From: Rhodosalinus sp041365695
GTDB lineage: Bacteria > Pseudomonadota > Alphaproteobacteria > Rhodobacterales > Rhodobacteraceae
Direction of reading: 5' to 3'
Assembly: GCF_041365695.1 (NCBI RefSeq)
Contig: NZ_JBGFSJ010000001.1
Location: 248,001 to 312,000, forward strand
Length of the DNA: 64,000 nucleotides
Positions 40,346 through 49,474 of this stretch are shown in pieces (within the stretch, counting starts at the first letter, position 1; each line of letters starts with the position of its first letter). The notes beneath the pieces were generated by a model. That model searched no databases, had not been told where the DNA came from, and was given only the letters and a program-made list of their open reading frames with translations. Position numbers and translations under genes: made by a program.

Positions 40346-41659
40346 TCAAATGCTCGATGCTCCGAAAACCCTCTCGAAGATCGTGTCGACGTGTTTCAGG
40401 TGGTAATCGAGGTCGAATTTTTCCTCGATCGCCTCTTTTCCAAGCGCCTGGACGACGTCCGGATCGGCCAGGAGCTCGGTCTTGAAGTCGCGGCCGTCCT
40501 CCCAGACCTTCATCGCGTTGCGCTGGACCATGGCGTAGGCGTCCTCGCGGCTCACCCCCGCCTGGGTGAGCGCGAGCAGAACGCGCTGGCTCATCACGAG
40601 GCCGCGGAAACGGTGCAGGTTCTCCAGCATCCGCTCGGGGTAGATCACCAGCTTGTCGACGACCCCCGCCAGGCGGTGCAGCGCGAAGTCGAGCGTCACC
40701 GTGGCGTCGGGCGCGATCACGCGTTCCACGGAGGAATGCGAGATGTCGCGCTCGTGCCAGAGCGCGACGTTCTCCATCGCCGGGATCACCGCCGAGCGCA
40801 CCAGCCGCGCGAGCCCGGTGAGGTTCTCCGAGAGCACTGGGTTGCGCTTGTGCGGCATCGCGGAGCTGCCTTTCTGGCCCTGGCTGAAGAACTCCTCCCC
40901 CTCGAGCACCTCGGTGCGCTGCATGTGGCGGATCTCGGTGGCGATGTTCTCCACAGACGAGGCGATGACGCCGAGTGTCGCGAAGAAGGCGGCGTGGCGG
41001 TCGCGCGGGATCACCTGGGTGGAGATCGGCTCGGGTTCGAGCCCCATCTGCGCGCAGACATGCGCTTCCACCGCCGGGTCGATGTTGGCGAAGGTTCCCA
41101 CGGCGCCCGAGATCGCGCCGGTCGCGATATCCGCCCGCGCGGCCTCCAGCCGGCGGCGGCCCCTGTCGATCTCGGCGTAGAAGCGCGCGAAGGTGAGGCC
41201 CATCGTCGTAGGTTCGGCGTGGATCCCGTGGGAGCGGCCGATGCGCACGGTCTCCTTGTGCTCGAAGGCGCGGCGCTTCAGCGCGGCGAGCACCCGGTCC
41301 AGATCTTCGAGAAGGATGTCGGCCGCGCGGGTGAGCTGCACGTTGAGGCAGGTGTCGAGCACGTCCGAACTCGTCATGCCCTGGTGGACGAAGCGCGCCT
41401 CCTCCTGGCCCACGATCTCGCCCAGATGGGTGAGGAAGGCGATGACGTCGTGCTTCGTGACCGCCTCGATCTCGTCGATCCGCGCCACGTCGAAGGTGGC
41501 GTCCTTCGCCTTCCAGACGGCTTCGGCGTTCTCGCGCGGGATCACGCCCAGATCGGCCATGGCGTCGCAGGCATGCGCCTCGATCTCGAACCAGATGCGG
41601 AACCTGCTCTCGGGCGACCAGACGGCCACCATCTCGGGGCGGGAATAACGGGGGATCAT
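40346..41659 (-). CDS. purB: Adenylosuccinate lyase
   Basis: A 437-residue fumarase/aspartase-superfamily enzyme that splits SAICAR to AICAR and adenylosuccinate to AMP, both releasing fumarate. The superfamily signature is GSSAMPHKRNP. The catalytic His region is RSHGIHAEPTTMG, and TSSDVLDT is seen near residue 95. The length and start are standard. Confidence 0.96.
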   Translation of the reverse strand: MIPRYSRPEMVAVWSPESRFRIWFEIEAHACDAMADLGVIPRENAEAVWKAKDATFDVARIDEIEAVTKHDVIAFLTHLGEIVGQEEARFVHQGMTSSDVLDTCLNVQLTRAADILLEDLDRVLAALKRRAFEHKETVRIGRSHGIHAEPTTMGLTFARFYAEIDRGRRRLEAARADIATGAISGAVGTFANIDPAVEAHVCAQMGLEPEPISTQVIPRDRHAAFFATLGVIASSVENIATEIRHMQRTEVLEGEEFFSQGQKGSSAMPHKRNPVLSENLTGLARLVRSAVIPAMENVALWHERDISHSSVERVIAPDATVTLDFALHRLAGVVDKLVIYPERMLENLHRFRGLVMSQRVLLALTQAGVSREDAYAMVQRNAMKVWEDGRDFKTELLADPDVVQALGKEAIEEKFDLDYHLKHVDTIFERVFGASSI

Positions 41660-41734
41660 GGGCGGCGCTCCTTCCTGGGACGGCGCGGGGTGTAGACCGC
41701 GCGCCGCGCCCCCGCAAGCGCCGCGCCCGCGGGA

Positions 41735-42955
41735 TCAGGCGAGCGCGGTCTCCACGCGGCTCGACTGCTCCAGGGTGCGGTGGACGGGGCAGCGGTCCGC
41801 GATCTCGAGCAGCCGGGCGCGCTGCGCATCGTCGAGATCGCCCTCGAGGCGAATCGTCCGGCGGAACACGTCCACCTTCTTCGGCTGGCCCGCGCCGGCC
41901 TCGTCCGCGTCCTCGGCGTGCAGCTTGTCGTGGGTGACCTCCACCTCGACATGCGCGAGCGGCCAGCCCTTCCGGCGGGCATAGATGCGGATCGTCATCG
42001 AGGTGCAGGCGCCGAGTCCCGCGGCGACGAAGCCGTAGGGCGACATGCCCCTGTCCGTCCCGCCGAGGCGTTCGGGCTCGTCGGCCAGCGCGTGGTGCTG
42101 CGGCCCGGACTGGATGTCCTGCAGGAAGCCTTTCGGATCGGCCTCCGTCACGCGGACCACGCCCTCGGGCGCGCCGTCGGGCGGGGCGGAGCGCTCGAGC
42201 GCGAGATAGCGCCCGGCCCAGGCCGCGATCACCTCCGCGGCGTAATCGGCGTCCCGCGCCCGTGTCACGAGATGGTCCGCGTCGTCGAGCGTGACATAGC
42301 TCTTCGGGTGCCGCGCGGCCTCGAAGATGCGGGCGGCGTTCTCGATCCCTACCACTGCGTCGCGGGGGGCGTGCATGACGAGAAGCGCGCGGCGCAGCTC
42401 TCGGATGTCCTCGACGAGGCTCGCGCCCTCGAGATCCTCGAGGAAGCCCCGCGAGATCGTGAAGGGCCGCCCGCCGAGATCCACCGTCGCCTCGCCCGTC
42501 TCGCGGATCTCGTCGAGATTCGCGCCGAAATTGTGGGTGACATGCTCGGGGTCGCAGGGCGCGCCGATCGTGGCCACGGCCTTCGCGCTTCCGATGCGGT
42601 GCGCGGCGCGGAGCACCGCCGCGCCGCCGAGCGAGTGCCCCACGAGGAGCGAGGGCGCCATGCCGCGCGCCTCAAGCGCCGCGGCGGCGGCGACGAGGTC
42701 GTCCACGTTGGAGCTGAAGGAGGTGTTGGCGAACTCGCCCTCGGAATGCCCGAGCCCGGTGAAATCGAAGCGGAGCACGGCAATGCCCATGCCGGCCAGG
42801 CGCTGGGCGATCCGCCGCGCGGCGGCGATGTCCTTGCCGCAGGTGAAGCAGTGCGCGAAGAGCGCGGTGGCCAGATGCGCGCCCCTCGGCATGTCGAGCC
42901 GGGCTGCAAGCGCGTGGCCGGCGTGGCCCTCGAAGGTGAAGCGGTCGTCGGGCAT
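41735..42955 (-). CDS. Alpha/beta hydrolase-OsmC fusion protein
   Basis: A 406-residue two-domain protein. Residues about 1-255 form an alpha/beta hydrolase with the nucleophile elbow GHSLGG and catalytic Asp/His in HAPRDAVVG and DDADHLV. Residues about 270-406 form an OsmC/Ohr-like domain with GACTSMTIRIYARRK and CPVHRTL, the two redox cysteines of peroxide-reducing OsmC proteins. Such fusions are common in proteobacteria, and the physiological substrate is unknown. The upstream region holds three tandem palindromes. Confidence 0.9.
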   Translation of the reverse strand: MPDDRFTFEGHAGHALAARLDMPRGAHLATALFAHCFTCGKDIAAARRIAQRLAGMGIAVLRFDFTGLGHSEGEFANTSFSSNVDDLVAAAAALEARGMAPSLLVGHSLGGAAVLRAAHRIGSAKAVATIGAPCDPEHVTHNFGANLDEIRETGEATVDLGGRPFTISRGFLEDLEGASLVEDIRELRRALLVMHAPRDAVVGIENAARIFEAARHPKSYVTLDDADHLVTRARDADYAAEVIAAWAGRYLALERSAPPDGAPEGVVRVTEADPKGFLQDIQSGPQHHALADEPERLGGTDRGMSPYGFVAAGLGACTSMTIRIYARRKGWPLAHVEVEVTHDKLHAEDADEAGAGQPKKVDVFRRTIRLEGDLDDAQRARLLEIADRCPVHRTLEQSSRVETALA

Positions 42956-43062
42956 GGGGTCGAGCTCCTCGGCGATGACGTGACCGCACCCTGCTGAGGC
43001 CGTGGGCCCGGCGCAAGGCGCCTCGCGGCGAGGTGATGGGACGTCAGGGATGCAACGCGCAG

Positions 43063-43133
43063 GCAAGCCGCTTGCAAGCGGCTTCGCAAGCGGTTTTCAA
43101 ACCGCTTGCGCAAGGCGTTTCGAAACGCCTTGC
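43063..43133. repeat. Three tandem perfect palindromes
   Basis: Unit 1: AAGCCGCTT-GC-AAGCGGCTT (43065-43084). Unit 2: GCAAGCGGTTT-TC-AAACCGCTTGC (43086-43109). Unit 3: GCAAGGCGTTT-CG-AAACGCCTTGC (43110-43133). Each is a different but perfect inverted repeat on the same template GCAAGSSGYTT. They lie in the 194 bp between the end of dddP and the start of the hydrolase-OsmC gene. Possible roles: transcription termination array, mRNA-stabilising hairpins or REP-type mobile repeats. Confidence 0.85.
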
Positions 43134-43149
43134 CCCCTCTCCGCGGGGC

Positions 43150-44491
43150 TCAGGCGCCCATGAGCCGGGGGTCGAACGGGTAGCGCGTCAGGTTCTCGTG
43201 GCCCGTCTCGGTGATCAGCACCTGGTCCTCGAGCTTGATCGAGAAATCGCCCCCGACCTCGCCCACCAGCGCCTCGACGCAGAGCACCATGCCGGGTTCG
43301 AGGTGACAGTCGAACGCGCCTGGGACCATCCGGTCGGGATAGGCGATGAGCGGCCACTCGTCGCAAAGCCCGACGCCGTGCATCAGGCAGCCGTATTTCA
43401 GTTCCTGGTACTTGTCCGCGAGGCGGTGGCAGTTTTCGGAAAGCTCGCGCATGTGCACACCGGGCCGCAGCATCTCCATGTTCGTCATGATGTGCTCGTG
43501 CGCGTGGCGCATCGCCTCCACCATGTCGGGGCGCGGCTCGGCCTCGCCCACCCACCAGGTGCGCGAGATGTCCACGCAGATACCGTAGGCGCCGACGAGA
43601 TCCGTGTCGAAGGCCACGATCTCGTTCTCCTGCACGAGCCTTGGCCCGCATTCCTGGAACCAGGGGTTGGTGCGCGGCCCCGAGGCGAGAAGCCGGGTCT
43701 CGATCCACTCGCCGCCGCGGCGGATGTTTCCGGCGTGGAGCACCGCCCAGATGTCGTCCTCGCTGACGCCGCCCCCGGGCACGCTGGTGCGGGCGAAGCG
43801 CTCCATCTCGGCCACGGCCGCCTCGCAGGCGTGGGAGGCGCAGCGCATGGCGAGAATCTCGTCGGGGCCCTTCACGCTTCGCGCCTTCTCGGTGACCTCC
43901 ACGCCCTCCATGATCTCGAAGCCGCGGCGCTCGAGCGCCGCGGAGCCCGTGAAGCATGATCTTGTCCACCGCGAGACGCATGTTGCCGCCGCCATGCTCG
44001 GCCACAAGGTCGCGCAGCTCGTTCGAGAAGGCGTCGGCCGCCACGTCCACCTTGTCCCCCCGGTCGAAGTAGAAGAGGTCCGCGCCTGAACGAACTTCGC
44101 GCACCAGGGGATTGAATTCGCTCAGGAAGGGGGCGTTCTTGTAGTCCCAGAGCACCATGTATCCGTCGGCGCAGAGCAGGAGCGCCCGGAACGGGTTGTG
44201 GGTGTTCCAGAGCTGCATGTTGGTGGAGGCGGTGGCGTAGCGGATGTTGAGCGGGTCGAAGAGCAGCAGCCCACCGTAATCGCGCGTCACGACGTGATCG
44301 GTGAGCCGGCGCCAGCGGTAGCGGCGCATCCGGGCCAGATCGGGAAGCGCGAGCCCCGCCGCCTCCCATTCCCGGAAGGCGAGCCGGGTCGGGCCGATCT
44401 CCACGCGGTCATTGTCGTTCGGCGTTCCGTCACCGAGCGTGGCGCCCCGCGTGGGGTCGATCTTGCGGGTGTCGCGGTAGTGCTGGTTCAT
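43150..44491 (-). CDS. dddP: DMSP lyase DddP, with a one-base frameshift
   Basis: An M24-family metalloprotein that cleaves dimethylsulfoniopropionate to acrylate and dimethyl sulfide. The reading frame breaks near 43939. Codons to HGLR (residue 184) are in one frame. Then one extra base (a C in the plus-strand CC at 43938-43939) shifts to the frame that continues ALERRGFEIMEG. Removing it gives a 446-residue protein, the normal DddP length. In the repaired numbering Asp295, Asp297, Asp307, His371, Glu406 and Glu421 coincide with the iron ligands I recall from characterised DddP. All ligands are therefore intact, so this is either a sequencing error or a very recent mutation. If real, the gene is inactive. 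Confidence 0.88.
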
Positions 44492-44654
44492 GGCGCAGCC
44501 CTCCTCGCTCGCGCCAAGTCTGTCGGGCCTCGCGCGGCGCGCGCGCCTGCGGGCGACATCTCCGCTTGTCGTTTTCGGTCGCGCCGGACGCGTCAGGCTG
44601 CCGCCGGCGTTTCGGGCTTGCCTCCGCCGCGCTGGCGCGAAACTCTCTGGCCCC

Positions 44655-45872
44655 ATGTCCGAGATCACCGAGCAGTACGACGCCTACCCCTATCCCGAGC
44701 GCGACCCCGATGACGAGCGCCGCCGCCTCGTCACGGGTTCGCCCTCCGACCTGCGGGAGATCGAGCATTTCCTCTTCGCCGGCCGGCGCGACTGGTCGCG
44801 GCCCTTCCGGGTGCTGGTGGCAGGGGGCGGCACCGGCGACGGGCTCGTGCAGATCGCGCAGCAGCTCGCCTGGGCGGGGCGGAGCGCGGAGATCACCTAT
44901 CTCGATCCTTCGACCGCCGCGCGGGAGATCGCCGAGCGGCGCGCCGCGATCCGCGGCCTCGACGGCATCCGGTTCGAGACGGGCGATCTGCGCGAGGCCG
45001 CCCGGCTCGGCCCCTTCGACTACATCGACTGCTGCGGCGTGCTTCATCACCTGCTCGAGCCGCAGGAGGGGTTCGACGCGCTGGCCGCCGCGCTCGACCC
45101 CGGGGGCGGGATCGGGCTCATGGTCTATGCGCCCCACGGCCGAAGCGGGGTCTATCCCCTGCAGGAAGCGTTCCGGACCCTGCTCGCGGGGCTCCCCCCG
45201 GCCGAGCGCCTCGCCCGGGCGCGGGAGATCCTCTCACGCGTTCCCGAGGGCCACCCGTTCTGCCGCAACCCTCATCTCGTGGACCACGCGGCGAGCGACG
45301 CGGGCTTCTACGACCTTCTTCTGCACAGCTGCGACCGGGCCTTCGCCATCGAGGAGCTCGACGCGCATCTCTCCCGCGCCGGGCTTGGCCTCGTGAGCCC
45401 GGCCCGGCCCGCGCTCTATGATCCTGCGCGCTTCCTGCCCGAAGGCGTCGCGCTTCCCGAAGACCTGCCCCCGGCCGCGCGCATGGGGCTCGCCGAGCGG
45501 CTTTCGGGCACGCTCAAGACCCACATCGTCTATGCCGCGCCCGAGGCGCGGGCGGGCCGGGCCATGGCGCGGGGCAGCGACAGCGCGCTCGTGCCGCATC
45601 TTCGCGGCGCCGCGCCCGAGAAGCTTGCCGCGCATGTGGCGGCGAAGGGAGAGGTCGCGGCGCAGGGCGCGGGCACGCGCATCTCAGAGCCTCTGCCGCG
45701 TGCGTGCGCCCCGCTTCTCGCCCGGATCGACGGGCGGCGGAGCGTTGCCGATATCGTCGGGGCGGCCGGCGGCGACACGCTTGCCGCGCTCGGCCACTGG
45801 GCCCGGATCGACCGGGCGCTCACGGGCTGGGGCCTTCTGCACTACGCGAGCCCGCGGCAGGCCGGGCGATGA
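44655..45872 (+). CDS. SAM-dependent methyltransferase
   Basis: A 405-residue protein with a class I methyltransferase domain in its first half: EQYDAYPYPERDP, VLVAGGGTGDGLVQIA (SAM motif I), ITYLDPSTAA and DYIDCCGVLHHLLEP. The second half is an unassigned helical domain. The acceptor is unknown. Its stop overlaps the start of the HODM-type gene (ATGA at 45869-45872), which suggests a shared pathway. It is divergent from dddP, with the promoter region at 44492-44654. Confidence 0.85.
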   Translation: MSEITEQYDAYPYPERDPDDERRRLVTGSPSDLREIEHFLFAGRRDWSRPFRVLVAGGGTGDGLVQIAQQLAWAGRSAEITYLDPSTAAREIAERRAAIRGLDGIRFETGDLREAARLGPFDYIDCCGVLHHLLEPQEGFDALAAALDPGGGIGLMVYAPHGRSGVYPLQEAFRTLLAGLPPAERLARAREILSRVPEGHPFCRNPHLVDHAASDAGFYDLLLHSCDRAFAIEELDAHLSRAGLGLVSPARPALYDPARFLPEGVALPEDLPPAARMGLAERLSGTLKTHIVYAAPEARAGRAMARGSDSALVPHLRGAAPEKLAAHVAAKGEVAAQGAGTRISEPLPRACAPLLARIDGRRSVADIVGAAGGDTLAALGHWARIDRALTGWGLLHYASPRQAGR

Positions 45873-46633
45873 GCGCGCCGATCCTTCAGGAGCGGTTACC
45901 CTTCGATCCGGCCGCGCCGCGCCCGTTGCCGGGGGTCGCGCCGCTCGACCCGGCCGACTGGCTGCTGGTGGACGAGGCGTTCGCCGCGCAGATGGCGCTG
46001 CGCGACCGGTTGCTCGCGACGCGGCGCGACGAGGTGCTGCGGCTCGACCCGGCGGCGCGGCCGGCGGCGGAAGAGCTTTTCGACACGGTGCTCGGCCACC
46101 TCTCGCACCAGCCGGCCTATGAGGTCGGGGCAGGGGACGTACTTCGGCCCGACGGCGTGCGCGTCGCGCTCGACCGGGGGGATCCGCTGGCCACGCTCGG
46201 ACGGCTGGTGCAGGAGGATCTGTGCCTGATGGATCTGCGCGGCGCGGAACATCTCCTTGCCGGTGCGGTGCTCTGCTTCCCCGCGAGCTGGCGGCTCGAC
46301 GAGAAGTTCCTGCGGCCGCTGACCGCGATCCACCTGCCGGTGGAGGTTTACGACGCTGATCTCGCGCGGCGTGTGCAAAGGCTCTTTCACGGGGTGAAAC
46401 CCGGCCGCCCGCTCTGGCGCTTCAACGCGCTGGGCTACCACGATCCGGCGCTCTTCCAGCCCAGGAGCGAATCGGACCCGAACCGGGGGGATCGCGGCAG
46501 CGCCCCCTACCTGCGCTGCGAACGCCAATGCCTGCTGCGTCTGCCGGAAAGCGGGGCGGTGGTGTTCTCGATCCACACCTACATGCTCGCCCGGCCGCGC
46601 GGGGCCGCGGCCGGGCGCGGCGCCATCACATGA
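45869..46633 (+). CDS. DUF3445 / haem-dependent oxidative N-demethylase (HODM)-like protein
   Basis: A 254-residue protein matching the DUF3445 family, which includes the haem-bearing alpha subunit of dimethylamine oxidative N-demethylase. Typical segments: LDPADWLLVDEAFAAQM, VLCFPASWRLDEKF, AIHLPVEVY and LRCERQCLLRLPESGAVVFSIHTYML. The other HODM subunits are not encoded nearby, so its partner reductase is unknown. It is translationally coupled to the upstream methyltransferase and convergent with the next gene (8-bp overlap). Confidence 0.82.
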   Translation: MSAPILQERLPFDPAAPRPLPGVAPLDPADWLLVDEAFAAQMALRDRLLATRRDEVLRLDPAARPAAEELFDTVLGHLSHQPAYEVGAGDVLRPDGVRVALDRGDPLATLGRLVQEDLCLMDLRGAEHLLAGAVLCFPASWRLDEKFLRPLTAIHLPVEVYDADLARRVQRLFHGVKPGRPLWRFNALGYHDPALFQPRSESDPNRGDRGSAPYLRCERQCLLRLPESGAVVFSIHTYMLARPRGAAAGRGAIT

Positions 46634-47474
46634 AGGGAACCGGTGCGCCGGCCGCGGCGAGGGTGAGGAACACGCTGGTCAGCGTCAGCGCATGGGTGTT
46701 CAGCCGGAAATCCTCTCCGCGCAGGACGTTGTAGACCGCGAGCGAGGCCCCCACGGGCGGCGAGAAGATCGCAACCGTGCCGTTGACGGCCCAGGTGGCG
46801 AGGCGCGCCTCGATGGGCAGTTGCGGGCGATCCTCGACGATGTCCTGCCAGAAGCGGCGGGCGTCGGGCTCCGGCGGGTCGAGGCGGAGCCACTCGGCCT
46901 CGAGCCGGTCGCCCGTTTCCTCGATGTCGGGGAAGCGCGCGTCCACCGAAGCGTCGTCCTCGCTGTTTCCCGCGCCGATCAGCACGGTCGGCGGGCTCAC
47001 GAGACGGAATTCGGTCTGGAACCTTTCGCCTGTCATCAGGCCCGAGCGGCCGGGCAAGCGCACGAAATGCGCGTAGGTGCGATCGACGAGAAGGTGCAGC
47101 ATCTGCGCGAGCACCGCGGAGGTCGTGTCCGGCGTGCCGTCGGTATCGGGCGCATGGGCCACTAGGCGCACCGAAATCAGTGCGTCGGGGCGCGGCAGGT
47201 CGGGATAGGCGTCAGCGAAGACCTCGATCCCTTCCTTCACCTCGTCCTCCGGCACGCTGCCGCCGCGGCGGGCATCGGCGAACACGTCGAGCTGGGCCAT
47301 CAGCGTCCGTCCCACGACGGTGAGCGGATCGTCGCATTCGGCCGGATCGCCGAGCGGGGCCTGGCCAGTGGCGCGGAACGCCGTCTCGACGTCGCCGCGC
47401 AGCTCGTCTGCATCGAACGTGTGGCGGCCGAAGACCACCAGCACGGCCTGGTGAAGAACTGCTTCCTCGTCCAT
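46626..47474 (-). CDS. Protein of unknown function with C-terminal membrane segments (282 aa)
   Basis: Residues about 1-225 are acidic and soluble-looking (DEEAVLHQAVLVVFGRHTFDADE; two EDDASVDARFPDIEE-type acidic stretches). Two hydrophobic stretches near the C-terminus (VNGTVAIFSPPVGASLAVY and LTSVFLTLAAAGAPVPF) may anchor it. No family is recognised. AAGGAAGGAA precedes the start. Codon use is normal for the region. Confidence 0.72.
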   Translation of the reverse strand: MDEEAVLHQAVLVVFGRHTFDADELRGDVETAFRATGQAPLGDPAECDDPLTVVGRTLMAQLDVFADARRGGSVPEDEVKEGIEVFADAYPDLPRPDALISVRLVAHAPDTDGTPDTTSAVLAQMLHLLVDRTYAHFVRLPGRSGLMTGERFQTEFRLVSPPTVLIGAGNSEDDASVDARFPDIEETGDRLEAEWLRLDPPEPDARRFWQDIVEDRPQLPIEARLATWAVNGTVAIFSPPVGASLAVYNVLRGEDFRLNTHALTLTSVFLTLAAAGAPVPFM

Positions 47475-47642
47475 TGCGGATTCCTTCCTTCTTTCTTGCC
47501 CAAGTTGTGGCGGGCAAAGAGGGAAAAACTGTGTCCTGACCGCAGAAACAGTTAGGCAATTGTTAAGGATTGCGCGGATTGTTGCCGGACGGCCGTAACC
47601 GGGCGCGCAGAGCACGGCAATTTTCTGCCGGTCGCGCGGCGC

Positions 47643-48461
47643 TCAGCCCCGACCGTCTATCTGCGCCGCCATGATCGCGATGGCCTGCTGGTAGACGGAA
47701 GCCGCGTTCCATTCCTGAATCACCCGGAAGTTGCGTTCGCCGGGCTGGTATCCGGCGCCGCGCTGCCAGCCCTTCTGCACGAGGAAGTTCGCGGTGGAGG
47801 CGAGCGCGTCGGCTTCGGAATAGAAATCCACCCGGCCGTCCCGGTTGGCGTCCACCCCGTAGCGCAGCGCGTTGCCAGGCAGGAACTGGGTGTGGCCGAG
47901 CTCTCCGTGCCGGGCGCCGAGCGTGCCGGCGGAGATCGTCCCGTTGTCCACGAGCCTCAGCGCGCCGATGGCGTGGGGCCTGAAGAAATCGCTCCGGCGG
48001 CAGTCATAGGCCAGCGTCACGATGGCCGAGACGACCTGGCTGTCGCCCATGAAGCGCCCGAACCCCGTTTCCATGCCGTGGATCGCGATCAGAACGCCCG
48101 CTGGCACGCCGTAGGCGCGTTCGAGCGCGGCGTAGAACCGCGGGTTCCGGGCAAGGCGCTGGCGGCCCTGCCTGACGATGGTGGCCGAGCCGCGCACCCG
48201 CATGAACTCGTCGAGCCCGAGACGAAAACTCTTCTGGTTGCGGTCGGCGTTGATGGTGGACTGCGCATAGCGCGAGGCGGCGAGCGCCTGCAGGCCGCGC
48301 TGACCGACCCCGGCGCGGGCGGCGTCCTGCGCGAAGGCGGCCTTCCATGTCTCGAAGCCCGCGCCGGTGTTGCCGCAGGGCGCGGCGGCGGCGGGGGGCG
48401 AGGCGGCGGCGGCGAGCGCGAAAAGCGCGCCCAAGGCGCGGCTCCTCTGTCGGGCGTGCAT
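47643..48461 (-). CDS. Lytic murein transglycosylase, MltB family
   Basis: A 272-residue periplasmic peptidoglycan-degrading enzyme. It has a signal peptide (ALGALFALAAAASPPAAAA), then the SLT/MltB fold with catalytic Glu131 in AIHGMETGFGRFMG and the conserved GELGHTQFLPGNALRYGVDANRDG region. No lipobox is visible, so it is likely soluble or processed by signal peptidase I. It cleaves MurNAc-GlcNAc bonds with 1,6-anhydro product formation. Confidence 0.9.
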   Translation of the reverse strand: MHARQRSRALGALFALAAAASPPAAAAPCGNTGAGFETWKAAFAQDAARAGVGQRGLQALAASRYAQSTINADRNQKSFRLGLDEFMRVRGSATIVRQGRQRLARNPRFYAALERAYGVPAGVLIAIHGMETGFGRFMGDSQVVSAIVTLAYDCRRSDFFRPHAIGALRLVDNGTISAGTLGARHGELGHTQFLPGNALRYGVDANRDGRVDFYSEADALASTANFLVQKGWQRGAGYQPGERNFRVIQEWNAASVYQQAIAIMAAQIDGRG

Positions 48462-48547
48462 CGTGTCCCTCCGTGTGCGGTGCCAACGGGGGAAGCGTAG
48501 CCAAAGTTTACGCCGCGGCAAAGCGTTCGCTGCCGCGTCCGGGATCT

Positions 48548-49303
48548 TCAGGACAGGGCGAGCGCGGCCAGATGCTCGAAGGTGCCCGCCCGTTCGAGCA
48601 GGACATAGATCCCGGCCAGGGCCATCGCGTGGACGGGCAGGCGCGGATCGGCCCCGTGGCGAAGGTTGATCGCGGCGAGCACCGGCGCGAGAGGCAGGTA
48701 GATCGTCGCGATTGCGGCCGTGAAGGTCCAGGGCAGAAGCGTCTCGGCCCGTCCGGGCCGTCGCGCGGCCGGGGGGGCGTAGCGGGCTGCGTCCGCCCGT
48801 GCCGGCGGCGAGACGTCCTGCGCTGCCCCGGGCGGCGGGGCCGGGGCGGCGGGGCGGCGCACGCGCGCGGGGCGTGCGGGCCGCACGCGGCCGATCGGCC
48901 CCGGGATCACGCGCAGGAAATCCGCGACATCGAGCCGGAGACCGGGTTCCTGCCACTCGAGCGCGACAGGCCCGAGCCGCGCCGTAAGCCCGTAGGTGAT
49001 GCCGATCAGGGCGAGGAGCGCGGCGTTGGCCGAGCCGCCGGTTTCCTCCAGCCGGATGGCGAGGCGGCGCTCCTTCGCGGTCTCGCCCACGCTTTCCATC
49101 ACCGTGACCCGGAATCCTTCCGTTTCGATCAGCGCGGCCCCGTTCGACGGGTGAAGCCGTGCCGCGCGCACGGTGTGGCCGGCCTGCTCGAGCCAGCAGT
49201 CGAGCCGGTCCAGAAGCGCCGCCGCCGACGGCGCTTCGTCGGCCGGAAACACGAGCGCGGCGTAATGGCCCGTGCCGTGCAGGGTGTGCGGGATCGCGGT
49301 CAT
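48548..49303 (-). CDS. Unknown protein with a Pro/Arg-rich linker and C-terminal membrane segments (251 aa)
   Basis: The N-terminal 120 residues look like a globular domain. A low-complexity linker (RPARPARVRRPAAPAPPPG) separates it from two hydrophobic C-terminal segments (LLPWTFTAAIATIYLPLAPVLAAI and LPVHAMALAGIYVLLERA). No family is recognised. Likely membrane-tethered with a cytoplasmic head. It is between mltB and glnA and has its own upstream region. Confidence 0.65.
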   Translation of the reverse strand: MTAIPHTLHGTGHYAALVFPADEAPSAAALLDRLDCWLEQAGHTVRAARLHPSNGAALIETEGFRVTVMESVGETAKERRLAIRLEETGGSANAALLALIGITYGLTARLGPVALEWQEPGLRLDVADFLRVIPGPIGRVRPARPARVRRPAAPAPPPGAAQDVSPPARADAARYAPPAARRPGRAETLLPWTFTAAIATIYLPLAPVLAAINLRHGADPRLPVHAMALAGIYVLLERAGTFEHLAALALS

Positions 49304-49429
49304 CGTCGCCCTCGCTCGAGTTTCCGAAGGAGAATGACGGTCAATCGCGGAGAATTCGTGACCCGAATTCGCAGAACCGGGGGCAAGTGCCGGACTCCCG
49401 ACGCGTCGTCGCCGGTTCGGAAACGAAAC

Positions 49430-49449
49430 GGGGCGCCCGAAGGCGCCCC
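49430..49449 (-). terminator. Intrinsic-type terminator after glnA
   Basis: Minus strand: an 8-bp stem GGGGCGCC/GGCGCCCC with a TTCG tetraloop, followed by GTTTCGTTTC, a T-rich but interrupted tract. It begins 26 bp past the glnA stop. Confidence 0.75.
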
Positions 49450-49474
49450 CCGCGAACCTTGGAAACGATACGGT

